The position numbers and the translations under genes were made by a program. DNA of 12,299 bases from the NCBI GenBank assembly GCA_021372695.1, contig JAJFTY010000178.1, positions 1-12,299 on the forward strand, written 5' to 3'. The stretch is from Deltaproteobacteria bacterium. Its GTDB lineage: Bacteria > Desulfobacterota > Syntrophia > Syntrophales > UBA5619. Positions within the stretch are counted from its first letter, which is position 1; each line of letters opens with the position of its first letter. Below are positions 1 through 6,769 of this stretch, in pieces. Under the pieces are notes generated by a model. It was not told where the DNA came from. It worked only from the letters and a program-made list of their open reading frames with translations, and made no database searches.

Positions 1-228
1 GAGCGAGCGGATCGCCTGCTCGACGGCGCCGTAGCTCTCCGCCCGGCTCTTGATCAGGCAGAGCCACTCCCGCGTGGTCTCGATCTTCCCCTTCCAGCGG
101 TAGACGCTCGTGACCGGCCCCACGATCTGGACGCAGGCGGCCAGCCGCTGCTCCACGAGCGCGAGGGCGATCCGGTCGGCGTCCGCCCTCTTTTCCGTCG
201 TCGTGGTCACCTGGATGAACCCTTCCAT
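1..228 (-). CDS. cutA: CutA family divalent-cation tolerance protein (N-terminal part)
   Basis: Partial gene: the first 76 codons are present and the C-terminus lies beyond the left edge. The translation starts MEGFIQVTTT, continues with the family's hallmark RLAACVQIVGPVTSVYRWKG at about residues 28-47, and then has the WLCLIKSRAE strand at about 55-64. CutA proteins are small (about 105-110 residues) trimeric, ferredoxin-like-fold proteins linked to copper and divalent-cation tolerance; their biochemical role is not settled. The ATG start is supported by an AAAGGTGA Shine-Dalgarno-like stretch a few bases upstream. The gene lies just downstream of a 126-bp inverted-repeat element that separates it from the methyltransferase gene. 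Nothing ties it to the catabolic operon. Identification rests on motif recognition and is fairly secure. Confidence 0.9.
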   Translation of the reverse strand, partial: MEGFIQVTTTTEKRADADRIALALVEQRLAACVQIVGPVTSVYRWKGKIETTREWLCLIKSRAESYGAVEQAIRSL

Positions 229-259
229 TTCAGTCACCTTTACAGAACTTCATTCATCC

Positions 260-385
260 GCCGGCTGTTCAAAAATGTTCGGATGCAAGGCCCCCGAAGT
301 CCTGAGCCGTGAGGCGTACTTTTGGGTACGTTGAACGGCTTGGGACGAGGGAAACGCGGCAGACGGACTTTTTTCAACAGCCGGC
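260..385. repeat. 126-bp imperfect inverted-repeat element, MITE/REP-like
   Basis: The ends are GCCGGCTGTTCAAAAA at 260-275 and TTTTTCAACAGCCGGC at 370-385, which are inverted copies matching at 15 of 16 positions. The interior also pairs: 277-281 with 364-368 (one G-U), 284-286 with 359-361, 293-295 with 349-351, 299-302 with 343-346, 305-310 with 335-340, and 315-319 with 326-330 closing a 6-nt loop. The whole unit can therefore fold as one long interrupted hairpin. It fills most of the gap between the methyltransferase gene, whose TAG stop shares base 385, and cutA. It has no coding capacity that I would trust. It could be a non-autonomous mobile or REP-like repeat, and as RNA could act as a 3' stem or transcription barrier. 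Only one copy is visible here, so dispersal is inferred. Confidence 0.7.
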
Positions 386-1167
386 TACGTCTTCCGCACA
401 CATTCGTACATCAGTATCGCCGCCGCCTGGGGCAGGCTCAGGGACTCCGCCGCGCCGGCGCCCGGGATCCGCCATCGCTCCTCGGTCAGCGCGAGGAGCC
501 CTTCGGGTAGGCCGTGGCTCTCGCTGCCCAGCAAAAGCGCCGTCGCGGGCGCGCAGGGATGGGGCGAAACGCCGCTCCGGACATCGCTTCCCACGATCCG
601 GAAGCGCCCCCGGAGCTCCGCGAGAAGGGGGCCGAAATCGAGACCGTCGATCACCGTGAGGTGGAAGCAGCTTCCCATCGACGTCCGGATGACTTTGGGA
701 TTGGTCGCCTCACAGGAGCCCTCGCTGACGAGGACCGTCCTGAAGCCGAACCAGTGGGCTGTCCGGAGAAGGGCGCCCAGGTTGTTGGGATTGTTCACTT
801 GGTAGAGCAGCAGGAGCGGACCGGTTCCGGTCGAAAGGGTGAGGGTCAAATCGGCGGGTTCGGGTACGACGGCAACCGCCATCACCCCTTCCGGAGCAGG
901 GTCCTGGCTCAGGGCCGCCCATTGCCGGTTCGTGAGCCCATAGATCGGCACCCCGGCCGGGACGCGTGCCCAGAGTTCCTCCTGCCGGCCGGTCGCATCC
1001 ACGGAGATAAGGACAGCCGCCATTGGACGGCCGCTCCGCAGGAGTTCGTCGACGACCTTCCCGCCCTCGGCGAGGAACAGCCCCTCCTGCCGGCGGTACT
1101 TCTCCTGCGTCAGTTTCCTCCACCCCTTGAGTTGCGCGACCGATGGTTTTTCGATCCGTGCCGGCAT
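385..1167 (-). CDS. SpoU/TrmH family RNA 2'-O-methyltransferase
   Basis: 260-residue protein with the three SPOUT-class motifs in order: NNPNNLGALLRTA at about 125-137, LLLGSESHGLP at about 211-221, and IPGAGAAESLSLPQAA at about 234-249. These form the trefoil-knot S-adenosylmethionine site. The N-terminal part (about 25-100, including EGLFLAEGGKVVDELL) matches the SpoU substrate-binding domain found in RlmB- and TsnR-type rRNA methylases. The likely role is ribose 2'-O-methylation of rRNA or tRNA in the cytoplasm; the exact target nucleotide cannot be assigned. Motif 3 has SLSL where many members have SLNV. The ATG at 1167 follows a run of G residues that is a poor Shine-Dalgarno. It sits 64 bp after the GltD-like gene on the same strand and may or may not share its transcript; its function looks housekeeping. 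Confidence 0.92.
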   Translation of the reverse strand: MPARIEKPSVAQLKGWRKLTQEKYRRQEGLFLAEGGKVVDELLRSGRPMAAVLISVDATGRQEELWARVPAGVPIYGLTNRQWAALSQDPAPEGVMAVAVVPEPADLTLTLSTGTGPLLLLYQVNNPNNLGALLRTAHWFGFRTVLVSEGSCEATNPKVIRTSMGSCFHLTVIDGLDFGPLLAELRGRFRIVGSDVRSGVSPHPCAPATALLLGSESHGLPEGLLALTEERWRIPGAGAAESLSLPQAAAILMYECVRKT

Positions 1168-1179
1168 GTGGCCCCCCCG

Positions 1180-1199
1180 ATATCCTCGTTGCGGGATAT
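1180..1199. other. Small inverted repeat between the GltD-like gene and the methyltransferase gene
   Basis: ATATCC (1180-1185) and GGATAT (1194-1199) form a 6-bp stem with an 8-nt loop in the 64-bp gap. No T-run follows on the minus strand, so it does not qualify as an intrinsic terminator. It may be chance. Confidence 0.3.
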
Positions 1200-1231
1200 T
1201 CTAACAGAGAGCCGGGGTAGAACAAAGGACT

Positions 1232-2839
1232 TTACGTCTTCTCCCGGATCGTGATCGCGAAATCGGGGCAGATATGGAGGCAGCGCAGGCAGCCGACGCA
1301 CTGCTCGGTTTTTTCGGCCACGGCCGGTTTGTAGCCGCTCGGATTGAACTCCGCCGACTGTCCGAAAATGCCGAGGCTGCACACCTCCCGGCAATAGCCG
1401 CAGTCCTTGCAGATGATGCCATTGACCGCGACGTCGAAGTCGCGGAGGTCGCAGGAGAGGCAGCGGGAAGCCTCGGCCGACGCCTCGCCCTTCCGATAGG
1501 TCTGCTCCACGGGGTCGAAGGTCGAGCGCCGCCTTTTGATCGGGATCGTCCGGGTCCCGGGTCGCTTCGTCCCCTGCGGTGCAGCCTCCGGCGGTTCCAC
1601 GGCCGTCTCTGCCGAGAGCGCCTCCGGGATGATCCCTGTTCCGCCGAGGAATCGGTCGATCGATGCGCATGCCAGTCTCCCCTGGGCAATCGCCTCGATG
1701 ATGGTCGACGGCCCCGTGACGGCGTCCCCTCCGGCAAAGATCCCCTTCTTTGATGTGGTCAGGCTGCCGGAATCGACCGGGATCGTCCCGTTTTTCGCCC
1801 CTTCGAGGTGGACCGCAGCGGCATCCGCGGACTGGCCGATCGCCGCGATCAGCGTGTCAAAGGCCATTTCATATTCGCTGCCGGCAACCGGTACCGGTGC
1901 CCGTCTTCCGGACGCATCGGCGTCCCCCAGTTGCATCCGGATGCAGGTCGCGCTTCCTTTCCCGATTCCGACGGGGGCCGTGAGGTATTCGATACGAACG
2001 CCCTCCTCGAGGGCCTCGGCGACCTCTTCGTTCGCAGCCGGCATCTCCGCCCTTGTCCTCCGGTAGAGAAGCGACACTGCCGCGCCGCAGCGGACTGCGG
2101 CCCGGGCCGCATCGATCGCCGTATTGCCGCCCCCAACGACGACCACCTTCCGGCCGATCTCGGGCGCCTGGCCGGCGTTGACCTGCTCCAGGAAGGCAAT
2201 CCCGTCGATCACCCCGGGTGATTCCTCGCCGGGGATCCTCATCCGGACCGGCTTCCAGGCACCCGTCGCGACCAGAACCGCGTCGAAACCCTTCTCCCGC
2301 AGGGATTCCGCCGAGGAGACGCGGCTGCTGGTTACGATCTCCACGCCGGCCTCCCGGATCATCGCGATCTCCCGGTCCACGATCTGATCGGGAAGGCGGT
2401 ACTCCGGAATGCCGTAGCGGAGCATGCCGCCGGCGAGCGGGAGCGCTTCATACACGGAGACCCGGTGCCCCTGGCCGCTCAGGTAGTAGGCTGCGGTCAA
2501 TCCGCAGGGGCCGGAGCCGATGACGGCGACTCTCTTGCCGGTGGAGGGCCGTCTGGCGATCACCGAGGGTTTTCGTCCGCCGTTCTCGGCCGCTGCCTTC
2601 TTGAGCATCCGGATGGCGACCGGCTCATCGAACTGCGCTCTTGCACATTTGGTCTCACAGGGATGGACGCAAGCGTAGCCGCAGACGAACGGAAACGGTA
2701 TCCGCTCCCGAATCACGGCCAGCGCCTTGTCGAAATGTCCCTCCCGGATATGCCTGACATATCGCGGAACATCGATTCCCGCCGGGCAAGCCTCCCGGCA
2801 CGGGGCTGTCGACTTCTTTCCGCTCCGCATCGCAACCAT
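1232..2839 (-). CDS. GltD-like FAD/NAD(P) oxidoreductase fused to C-terminal 2x[4Fe-4S] ferredoxin domain
   Basis: 535-residue cytoplasmic flavoprotein. Order of parts: an N-terminal Fer4_20 region with CREACP at 14-19 and a C-x3-C-x3-C-x3-C set (CGYACVHPCETKC); an FAD-binding GSGPCG motif; a second dinucleotide-binding VGGGNTAIDAARAA with the YRRTRAEMPA segment typical of GltD; a GGDAVTGPSTIIEAIAQG FAD motif; CLSCD; then two ferredoxin motifs, CKDCGYCREVC and CVGCLRCLHIC. The family moves electrons between iron-sulfur clusters, FAD and NAD(P)H, as in glutamate synthase beta subunit and NfnB. Here it directly follows the 2-oxoacid:ferredoxin oxidoreductase genes, so it probably reoxidises their ferredoxin or supplies their ferredoxin subunit (inference). 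An in-frame TTG exists at 2854, but the AAGGAG at 2845-2850 would then be inside the gene; that site lies 5 nt before the ATG at 2839, so I prefer the ATG. Confidence 0.9.
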   Translation of the reverse strand: MVAMRSGKKSTAPCREACPAGIDVPRYVRHIREGHFDKALAVIRERIPFPFVCGYACVHPCETKCARAQFDEPVAIRMLKKAAAENGGRKPSVIARRPSTGKRVAVIGSGPCGLTAAYYLSGQGHRVSVYEALPLAGGMLRYGIPEYRLPDQIVDREIAMIREAGVEIVTSSRVSSAESLREKGFDAVLVATGAWKPVRMRIPGEESPGVIDGIAFLEQVNAGQAPEIGRKVVVVGGGNTAIDAARAAVRCGAAVSLLYRRTRAEMPAANEEVAEALEEGVRIEYLTAPVGIGKGSATCIRMQLGDADASGRRAPVPVAGSEYEMAFDTLIAAIGQSADAAAVHLEGAKNGTIPVDSGSLTTSKKGIFAGGDAVTGPSTIIEAIAQGRLACASIDRFLGGTGIIPEALSAETAVEPPEAAPQGTKRPGTRTIPIKRRRSTFDPVEQTYRKGEASAEASRCLSCDLRDFDVAVNGIICKDCGYCREVCSLGIFGQSAEFNPSGYKPAVAEKTEQCVGCLRCLHICPDFAITIREKT

Positions 2840-2844
2840 TGCAG

Positions 2845-2850
2845 CTCCTT
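2845..2850 (-). promoter_or_regulatory. Ribosome binding site deciding the start of the GltD-like gene
   Basis: AAGGAG on the minus strand, 5 nt before the ATG at 2839, just downstream of the gamma-subunit stop codon (2856-2858). It rules against the upstream TTG at 2854. Confidence 0.75.
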
Positions 2851-2855
2851 TCAAA

Positions 2856-3392
2856 TCAGCCTGCCACCAGATTCACGCCCGACTCAAGCGCCTGGAGGTT
2901 CATCGCCTGGACATTCCCGGAGAAGCGCTTCCGGATCACTGCCGCCAGGCTCTCCTTTCGGACCATTCCGATCATCTTCGCCATGCAGCCCAGCGCGATG
3001 ATGTTGGCCATCCCGACGTGACCCATCCGGCTGGCCATATCCGTGAAGGGGTAGCCGTAAAGATTTTCCCCCGGGTGCGTCTTCATGAGGGTGGTATCGT
3101 AGAAGATCGCAGCTCCCCGGGCGGAGAGTTCCCGGAACTTTTCCAGCGCCTCCTCCGTCAGGGCCAGCACGACATCGGCGTTCTCCACCTCCTGGAAGAT
3201 GATCTCATCCCGGTCGATGATCACGCCCGCCATGGAGAAGCCGCCCCGCGTGGCGATGCCGTAGGAGACCGTCTGAACGACGTTCTTCTCCTCCAGGATG
3301 GCCGCCTCCGCAAGCATGATCCCGGACACCACCAGTCCCTGGCCCCCCGATCCGGCCAGGATGACCTCATATCTCCCCTTCGTTTCATCCAT
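2856..3392 (-). CDS. korC: 2-oxoacid:ferredoxin oxidoreductase, gamma subunit
   Basis: 178-residue protein of the POR/KOR gamma family. The N-terminus has YEVILAGSGGQGLVVSG, the conserved AGSGGQG loop of this family, followed by VVQTVSYGIATRGG, the usual GxxxRGG region that contacts the cofactor site. In the four-subunit enzymes this chain completes the CoA-dependent oxidative decarboxylation of 2-oxoacids together with the alpha and beta chains. Length is normal for the family (about 175-190). I chose the ATG at 3392, preceded by GAGAGGTG about 9 nt upstream; a GTG at 3404 would add four residues and cannot be excluded. The gene follows korB by 17 bp and precedes the GltD-like gene by 16 bp, so the three are almost certainly co-transcribed and probably translationally linked. 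Confidence 0.92.
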   Translation of the reverse strand: MDETKGRYEVILAGSGGQGLVVSGIMLAEAAILEEKNVVQTVSYGIATRGGFSMAGVIIDRDEIIFQEVENADVVLALTEEALEKFRELSARGAAIFYDTTLMKTHPGENLYGYPFTDMASRMGHVGMANIIALGCMAKMIGMVRKESLAAVIRKRFSGNVQAMNLQALESGVNLVAG

Positions 3393-3409
3393 CGCGCTTC
3401 GCACCTCTC

Positions 3410-4237
3410 TTATCCCTTTTGGGCCATGGCTGCGGCCCTGATCTCCTCGTATCGCGTGTTGAAATCCGGCTCATCGCGGTCCACCAGCTTTCCGACCGGG
3501 AAAAAGCCATCCCGGGCCGCCCCCGGACCTCGGCGGCGATACTCCTCAACGGGAAGCCCCTTCTCCTTGAGCCAATGAAGCATGTCCCGGGCTTCCTTCA
3601 TCCGGTTGTTCTTCCCGAAAAGCGTGGGACAGGGGCTGTAGACCTCCACGACCGAAAATCCCTTCTTGCAGAGCGCCTCTTTGATGTTGGTCTTCATCTC
3701 CCATGTGTGGTAGGGCGTCGCCCGGGCCACGTAATTCGCCCCGGCAACCTCCGCCAGCGCACCGATGTCGAACCCCCGTTCCGGGTTTCCGTAAACGCTC
3801 GTCTGGGTGAAAGCTCCCCCGGGCGTCGTCCCGGAATACTGGCCTCCCGTCATCCCGAAATTGAAGTTGTTGATGATGATCGCCGTCAGGTCCATGTTCC
3901 GCCTGGACGCATGGATGAAATGGTTCCCGCCGATCGTGACGCTGTCTCCGTCGCCCATCAGCACAACCACGTGCAGTTTCGGGTTGAAGGCCTTGATCCC
4001 CGTGGCATAGGTCAACGCGCGCCCATGCGTCGTATGCAGGGCATGGGTCAGCAGATAATCATCCGACTTCCCCGTGCAACCGATCCCCGTCACCACCACC
4101 GTATCCTTCCGCTCATACCCCAACTCCTCGAAGGAGCGGAGCAGCGCGCCCAGCATCACGCCGATGCCGCACCCTGGACACCACATGTGCGGCAGGACGC
4201 CGTCCTTCAGATATTTCAAGCCCGTTGCGTGCGACAC
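3410..4237 (-). CDS. korB: 2-oxoacid:ferredoxin oxidoreductase, beta (TPP-binding) subunit
   Basis: About 275 residues. MWCPGCGIG near the N-terminus (Cys 20 and 23) is the cysteine pair of KorB/VorB-type beta subunits that helps hold a [4Fe-4S] cluster. The thiamine diphosphate motif runs from GDGDS (about 95-99) to INNFNFGMTGGQ (about 122-133). The chain therefore carries the TPP centre that decarboxylates the 2-oxoacid and sends electrons out through iron-sulfur clusters. The substrate (2-oxoglutarate, branched-chain, aromatic or 2-oxoadipate) cannot be told from the sequence by eye. Start choice is uncertain: GTG at 4237 follows a G-rich AGGGGG run, whereas TTG at 4243 has AGGA 7 nt upstream. 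The difference is only two residues. It follows korA by 29 bp. Confidence 0.93.
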   Translation of the reverse strand: MSHATGLKYLKDGVLPHMWCPGCGIGVMLGALLRSFEELGYERKDTVVVTGIGCTGKSDDYLLTHALHTTHGRALTYATGIKAFNPKLHVVVLMGDGDSVTIGGNHFIHASRRNMDLTAIIINNFNFGMTGGQYSGTTPGGAFTQTSVYGNPERGFDIGALAEVAGANYVARATPYHTWEMKTNIKEALCKKGFSVVEVYSPCPTLFGKNNRMKEARDMLHWLKEKGLPVEEYRRRGPGAARDGFFPVGKLVDRDEPDFNTRYEEIRAAAMAQKG

Positions 4238-4266
4238 CGTCAACCCCCTATCCTATCTTAGTTTCG

Positions 4267-5394
4267 CTATCCGATCGCCTTCAGAATCTGCTGCGGCGTG
4301 ATGATCTGCCCGTTGTAGCTGTTGACCTGCCGCAGATCCGCGCCGCTTCCAAGGACCTTCCGGACCTCTCCGGCCACCTGGCCGCTGTAATTCATCTCCG
4401 TCACGACCACGGTCTTCGCCCGGCTGCCGAAGAGGGCCACCTCCTTGTCGGCGAACGGCCAGAGCGTGACGAGTTGCAGGACGCCGGCCCTGACCCCCCT
4501 CTTCCGAAGTTCCAGGGCCGCCGCGCGGCTCGCGCGGGTTGTCGCCCCGAAGGCGACCAGCAGGACCTCTGCATCTTCGGCGTCAAACCTCTTGGTCATG
4601 ACGATCTCATCGCGATGCAGCTCGATCTTCCGATGGAGCTGCCGGACCCGCCAGGCCGCATTGGCCGGATTGTTGTTGCTGTATCCATCGGGTCCGTGCA
4701 TCGAGCTCGACACGTGGAAGATGTATTCGCTGCCGTAGGTGGAGAGGGGCGCCACACCGTCCGCGTCGGCCGCGAAGGGCTTATACGCCTCGGGAGGCCC
4801 GGAAGGTTTCTTCCGGTCGACCACGGCGAGATCGCCCGGCTCCGGGATGACCATATTCTCCCGCAGATGGCCGATCACCTCGTCGGGGGCAAGAATGACC
4901 GGAATCCTGAATTTCTCCGCAAAATTGAAGGCGGTCACAGTCAGGGTAAAGCACTCGCTGACCGTCGCGGGGCAAAGCGCGATCACACACTGGTCGCCGT
5001 GCCGGCCCCAGCGAAGCTGCATGATGTCAGATTGCGCGGGCTTGGTCGCGAGCCCCGTGCTGGGCCCGGACCGCTGAACATCGATCACCACGCAGGGCAC
5101 CTCACCCATCACGGCCACACCGAGGTTCTCCTGCATGAGCGAGAAACCCGGACCGCTCGTCGCGGTGAAGGCCTTTGCTCCCGCGAGCGACGCTCCGATG
5201 ATCGCCCCCATGCTGGCGATCTCATCCTCCATCTGCATGAAAATCCCGCCCAGCCGCGGCATCATTTTCGAACACTCCTCGGCGATCTCCGAAGAGGGGG
5301 TGATCGGGTATCCGGCATAGAACCGCGCGCCGGCATAGAAAGCACCCTCCGCGATGGCCTGGTTGCCCTGCATCAATCTCACTTCCCGTCCCAA
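4267..5394 (-). CDS. korA: 2-oxoacid:ferredoxin oxidoreductase, alpha subunit
   Basis: 375-residue alpha subunit. Family marks are YAGYPITPSSEIAE at about 26-39, MEDEIASMGAIIGASLAGAK with TATSGPGFSLM, and the RSGPSTGLATKPAQSD segment. The C-terminal domain includes VVVTEMNYSGQVAGEV. The chain binds with KorB to form the TPP active site, and acts in the cytoplasm. The reading frame extends to a TTG at 5433, but the TTG at 5394 gives the familiar N-terminus MGREVRLMQGN and has AAAGGA 9 nt before it, so I use 5394. Other in-frame starts lie just inside (GTG, ATG). The alpha-beta-gamma order is the common one, but no small ferredoxin subunit gene (korD) precedes it: the 69 bp to the aminotransferase stop are too short. 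The downstream GltD-like fusion may supply that function. Confidence 0.93.
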   Translation of the reverse strand: MGREVRLMQGNQAIAEGAFYAGARFYAGYPITPSSEIAEECSKMMPRLGGIFMQMEDEIASMGAIIGASLAGAKAFTATSGPGFSLMQENLGVAVMGEVPCVVIDVQRSGPSTGLATKPAQSDIMQLRWGRHGDQCVIALCPATVSECFTLTVTAFNFAEKFRIPVILAPDEVIGHLRENMVIPEPGDLAVVDRKKPSGPPEAYKPFAADADGVAPLSTYGSEYIFHVSSSMHGPDGYSNNNPANAAWRVRQLHRKIELHRDEIVMTKRFDAEDAEVLLVAFGATTRASRAAALELRKRGVRAGVLQLVTLWPFADKEVALFGSRAKTVVVTEMNYSGQVAGEVRKVLGSGADLRQVNSYNGQIITPQQILKAIG

Positions 5395-5403
5395 GGTCTC
5401 ACA

Positions 5404-5410
5404 TCCTTTC
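5404..5410 (-). promoter_or_regulatory. Ribosome binding site supporting a TTG start for korA
   Basis: GAAAGGA on the minus strand, 9 nt upstream of the TTG at 5394. The longer frame from TTG 5433 has no comparable site, and the N-terminus from 5394 fits the family better. Confidence 0.55.
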
Positions 5411-5463
5411 TTGGCACCATCGGTATTGCTCAAGGTACCGTTGCCGTTGACCGCCGCCTCATC

Positions 5464-6714
5464 TCAGGCGCCGATCCTCTTTCGTTCCCTTTCGATCATT
5501 TTGGCAAACCGGATCATCCCCTCCTCTACCTGATCCAGCGCGATCATGCTGAAGCTCGCCCGCATATAGTTCTTCAGTCCGCCGGTCGTCGAGAAGCCGC
5601 AGCCGGGAACGAGCAGAATCTTCAGCTCCACACCGTCCGTCTCCACCATCCGTTCGGCATCGAAGCCCGCTGGCATTTCAAACCAGATGAACATGCCCGC
5701 CAAGGGGACATTGTAACGAATATCCACCGGAAGGTGTTTCCGGGCAGCAGCCAGGACCGCATCGCGATTCCGCCGGTAGATACCGCAGTTCTCCCGGATC
5801 AGGGCACGAAATTCCTCATACGTGTGGCTGGCAAAGAAGCCGGTCAGGAGCGCCTGGTCCATGGCGCTGGTATGCAGATTCAACCCCTGCTTGTAGAGCT
5901 GAAAATAGCCGACGATCTCGGCAGGCCCCGAGGCGTAGCCCAGACGGAGGCCCGGCGCAAAGATCTTGGAGAAACTGTCCAGCCGGACAACCCTCCCGTC
6001 GCGGTCCATGGATTGCAGAGTCGGCAGGGGGTCACTGTCTTCGAGCTGGACCATTTGATAGGGGTCATCCTCCAGAATCAGAAGATCGTGGCGCGCGGCG
6101 ATCTGCAGCAGGTGCCTGCGGCGTTCCAGCGAGAGGGAGACGCCGGCCGGGTTGTTGCCGTTGGGAACGTCATAGATGAATTTCGGCAGGCGTTCACCCG
6201 CCGATTTTTTCATTGCCAGGATCCTTTCCAGTTCCGTCGTGATCATCCCCTGCTCGTCCAGGGGAACGGCGATGAAACGCTCCGTGAACGCGCGAAAGGC
6301 CCCAAGCGCCCCCGGGTAGGCGGGCTCCGACATGATGACGCTGTCCTCCCTCTCCAGAAAGAGATAGGCCATCGTGTGAAGACCCTCCTGGGCCCCGTTG
6401 AGCACCTGGACCTGATCCCCTTTCAATGCCACGCCGTCTTTGGCTTCATGCCACCGGAGGATATGGGGTTTCAAATCGGCGCTGGCATCCGTCGGACCGT
6501 ACTGACAGGCCAGGTCCACCGCCTTGTCCCGGATCTTGAATTCGCGGCCGCTCTTGAAAACCACGTCCACGGAGGTGAACGCGAAGGTCTGCGCATTCGG
6601 GTAGCCCCCGCCCAGAGAGATCATGCCGGGCATCCGCATGATCGGGACAAGTTTACGAATCGGCGAAGGTTTCATCCCTTGAACCCGTCCGGCGAGCAAT
6701 GATTGAATGTTCAT
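5464..6714 (-). CDS. PLP-dependent class I/II aminotransferase, AADAT/LysN-like
   Basis: 416-residue fold-type I aminotransferase. PSPIRKLVPI and MISLGGGYPN sit near the N-terminus, FIYDVPNGNNPAG at about 179-191, LEDDPY at about 214-219, and LDSFSKIFAPGLRLG with the expected PLP lysine at about residue 250; YMRASFS near the end carries the carboxylate-binding arginine. Overall it resembles 2-aminoadipate/kynurenine aminotransferases (human AADAT, bacterial LysN) and MocR-type enzymes without their DNA-binding domain. The likely role is to swap the amino group of an imported amino acid for 2-oxoglutarate's oxo group. Its place directly before korABC suggests that the resulting 2-oxoacid is their substrate. 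The ATG at 6714 has a perfect AAGGAG six bases upstream; an in-frame ATG at 6741 lies before that site and is rejected. Confidence 0.92.
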   Translation of the reverse strand: MNIQSLLAGRVQGMKPSPIRKLVPIMRMPGMISLGGGYPNAQTFAFTSVDVVFKSGREFKIRDKAVDLACQYGPTDASADLKPHILRWHEAKDGVALKGDQVQVLNGAQEGLHTMAYLFLEREDSVIMSEPAYPGALGAFRAFTERFIAVPLDEQGMITTELERILAMKKSAGERLPKFIYDVPNGNNPAGVSLSLERRRHLLQIAARHDLLILEDDPYQMVQLEDSDPLPTLQSMDRDGRVVRLDSFSKIFAPGLRLGYASGPAEIVGYFQLYKQGLNLHTSAMDQALLTGFFASHTYEEFRALIRENCGIYRRNRDAVLAAARKHLPVDIRYNVPLAGMFIWFEMPAGFDAERMVETDGVELKILLVPGCGFSTTGGLKNYMRASFSMIALDQVEEGMIRFAKMIERERKRIGA

Positions 6715-6769
6715 GTAAATCTCCTTGAAGGCATGGGGCATGGCGCTTCCCTGCTGCGCCCTGTAACGA

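Noticed and set aside
260..385. Classical Rho-independent terminator for the methyltransferase gene
   Set aside because: The stem is too long and interrupted, and no T-run follows it on the minus strand. The run of A/T residues is inside the repeat ends.
514..1254. 246-codon plus-strand frame over the methyltransferase gene
   Set aside because: Antisense shadow of a well-supported SpoU/TrmH gene, with no family signature or ribosome site.
4225..6702. 825-codon open frame on the plus strand, antisense to korA and the aminotransferase
   Set aside because: The minus-strand genes have clear family motifs throughout. The antisense frame is rich in Arg, His, Pro and Gly with no recognisable motif, as expected from codon bias in GC-rich genes on the opposite strand.
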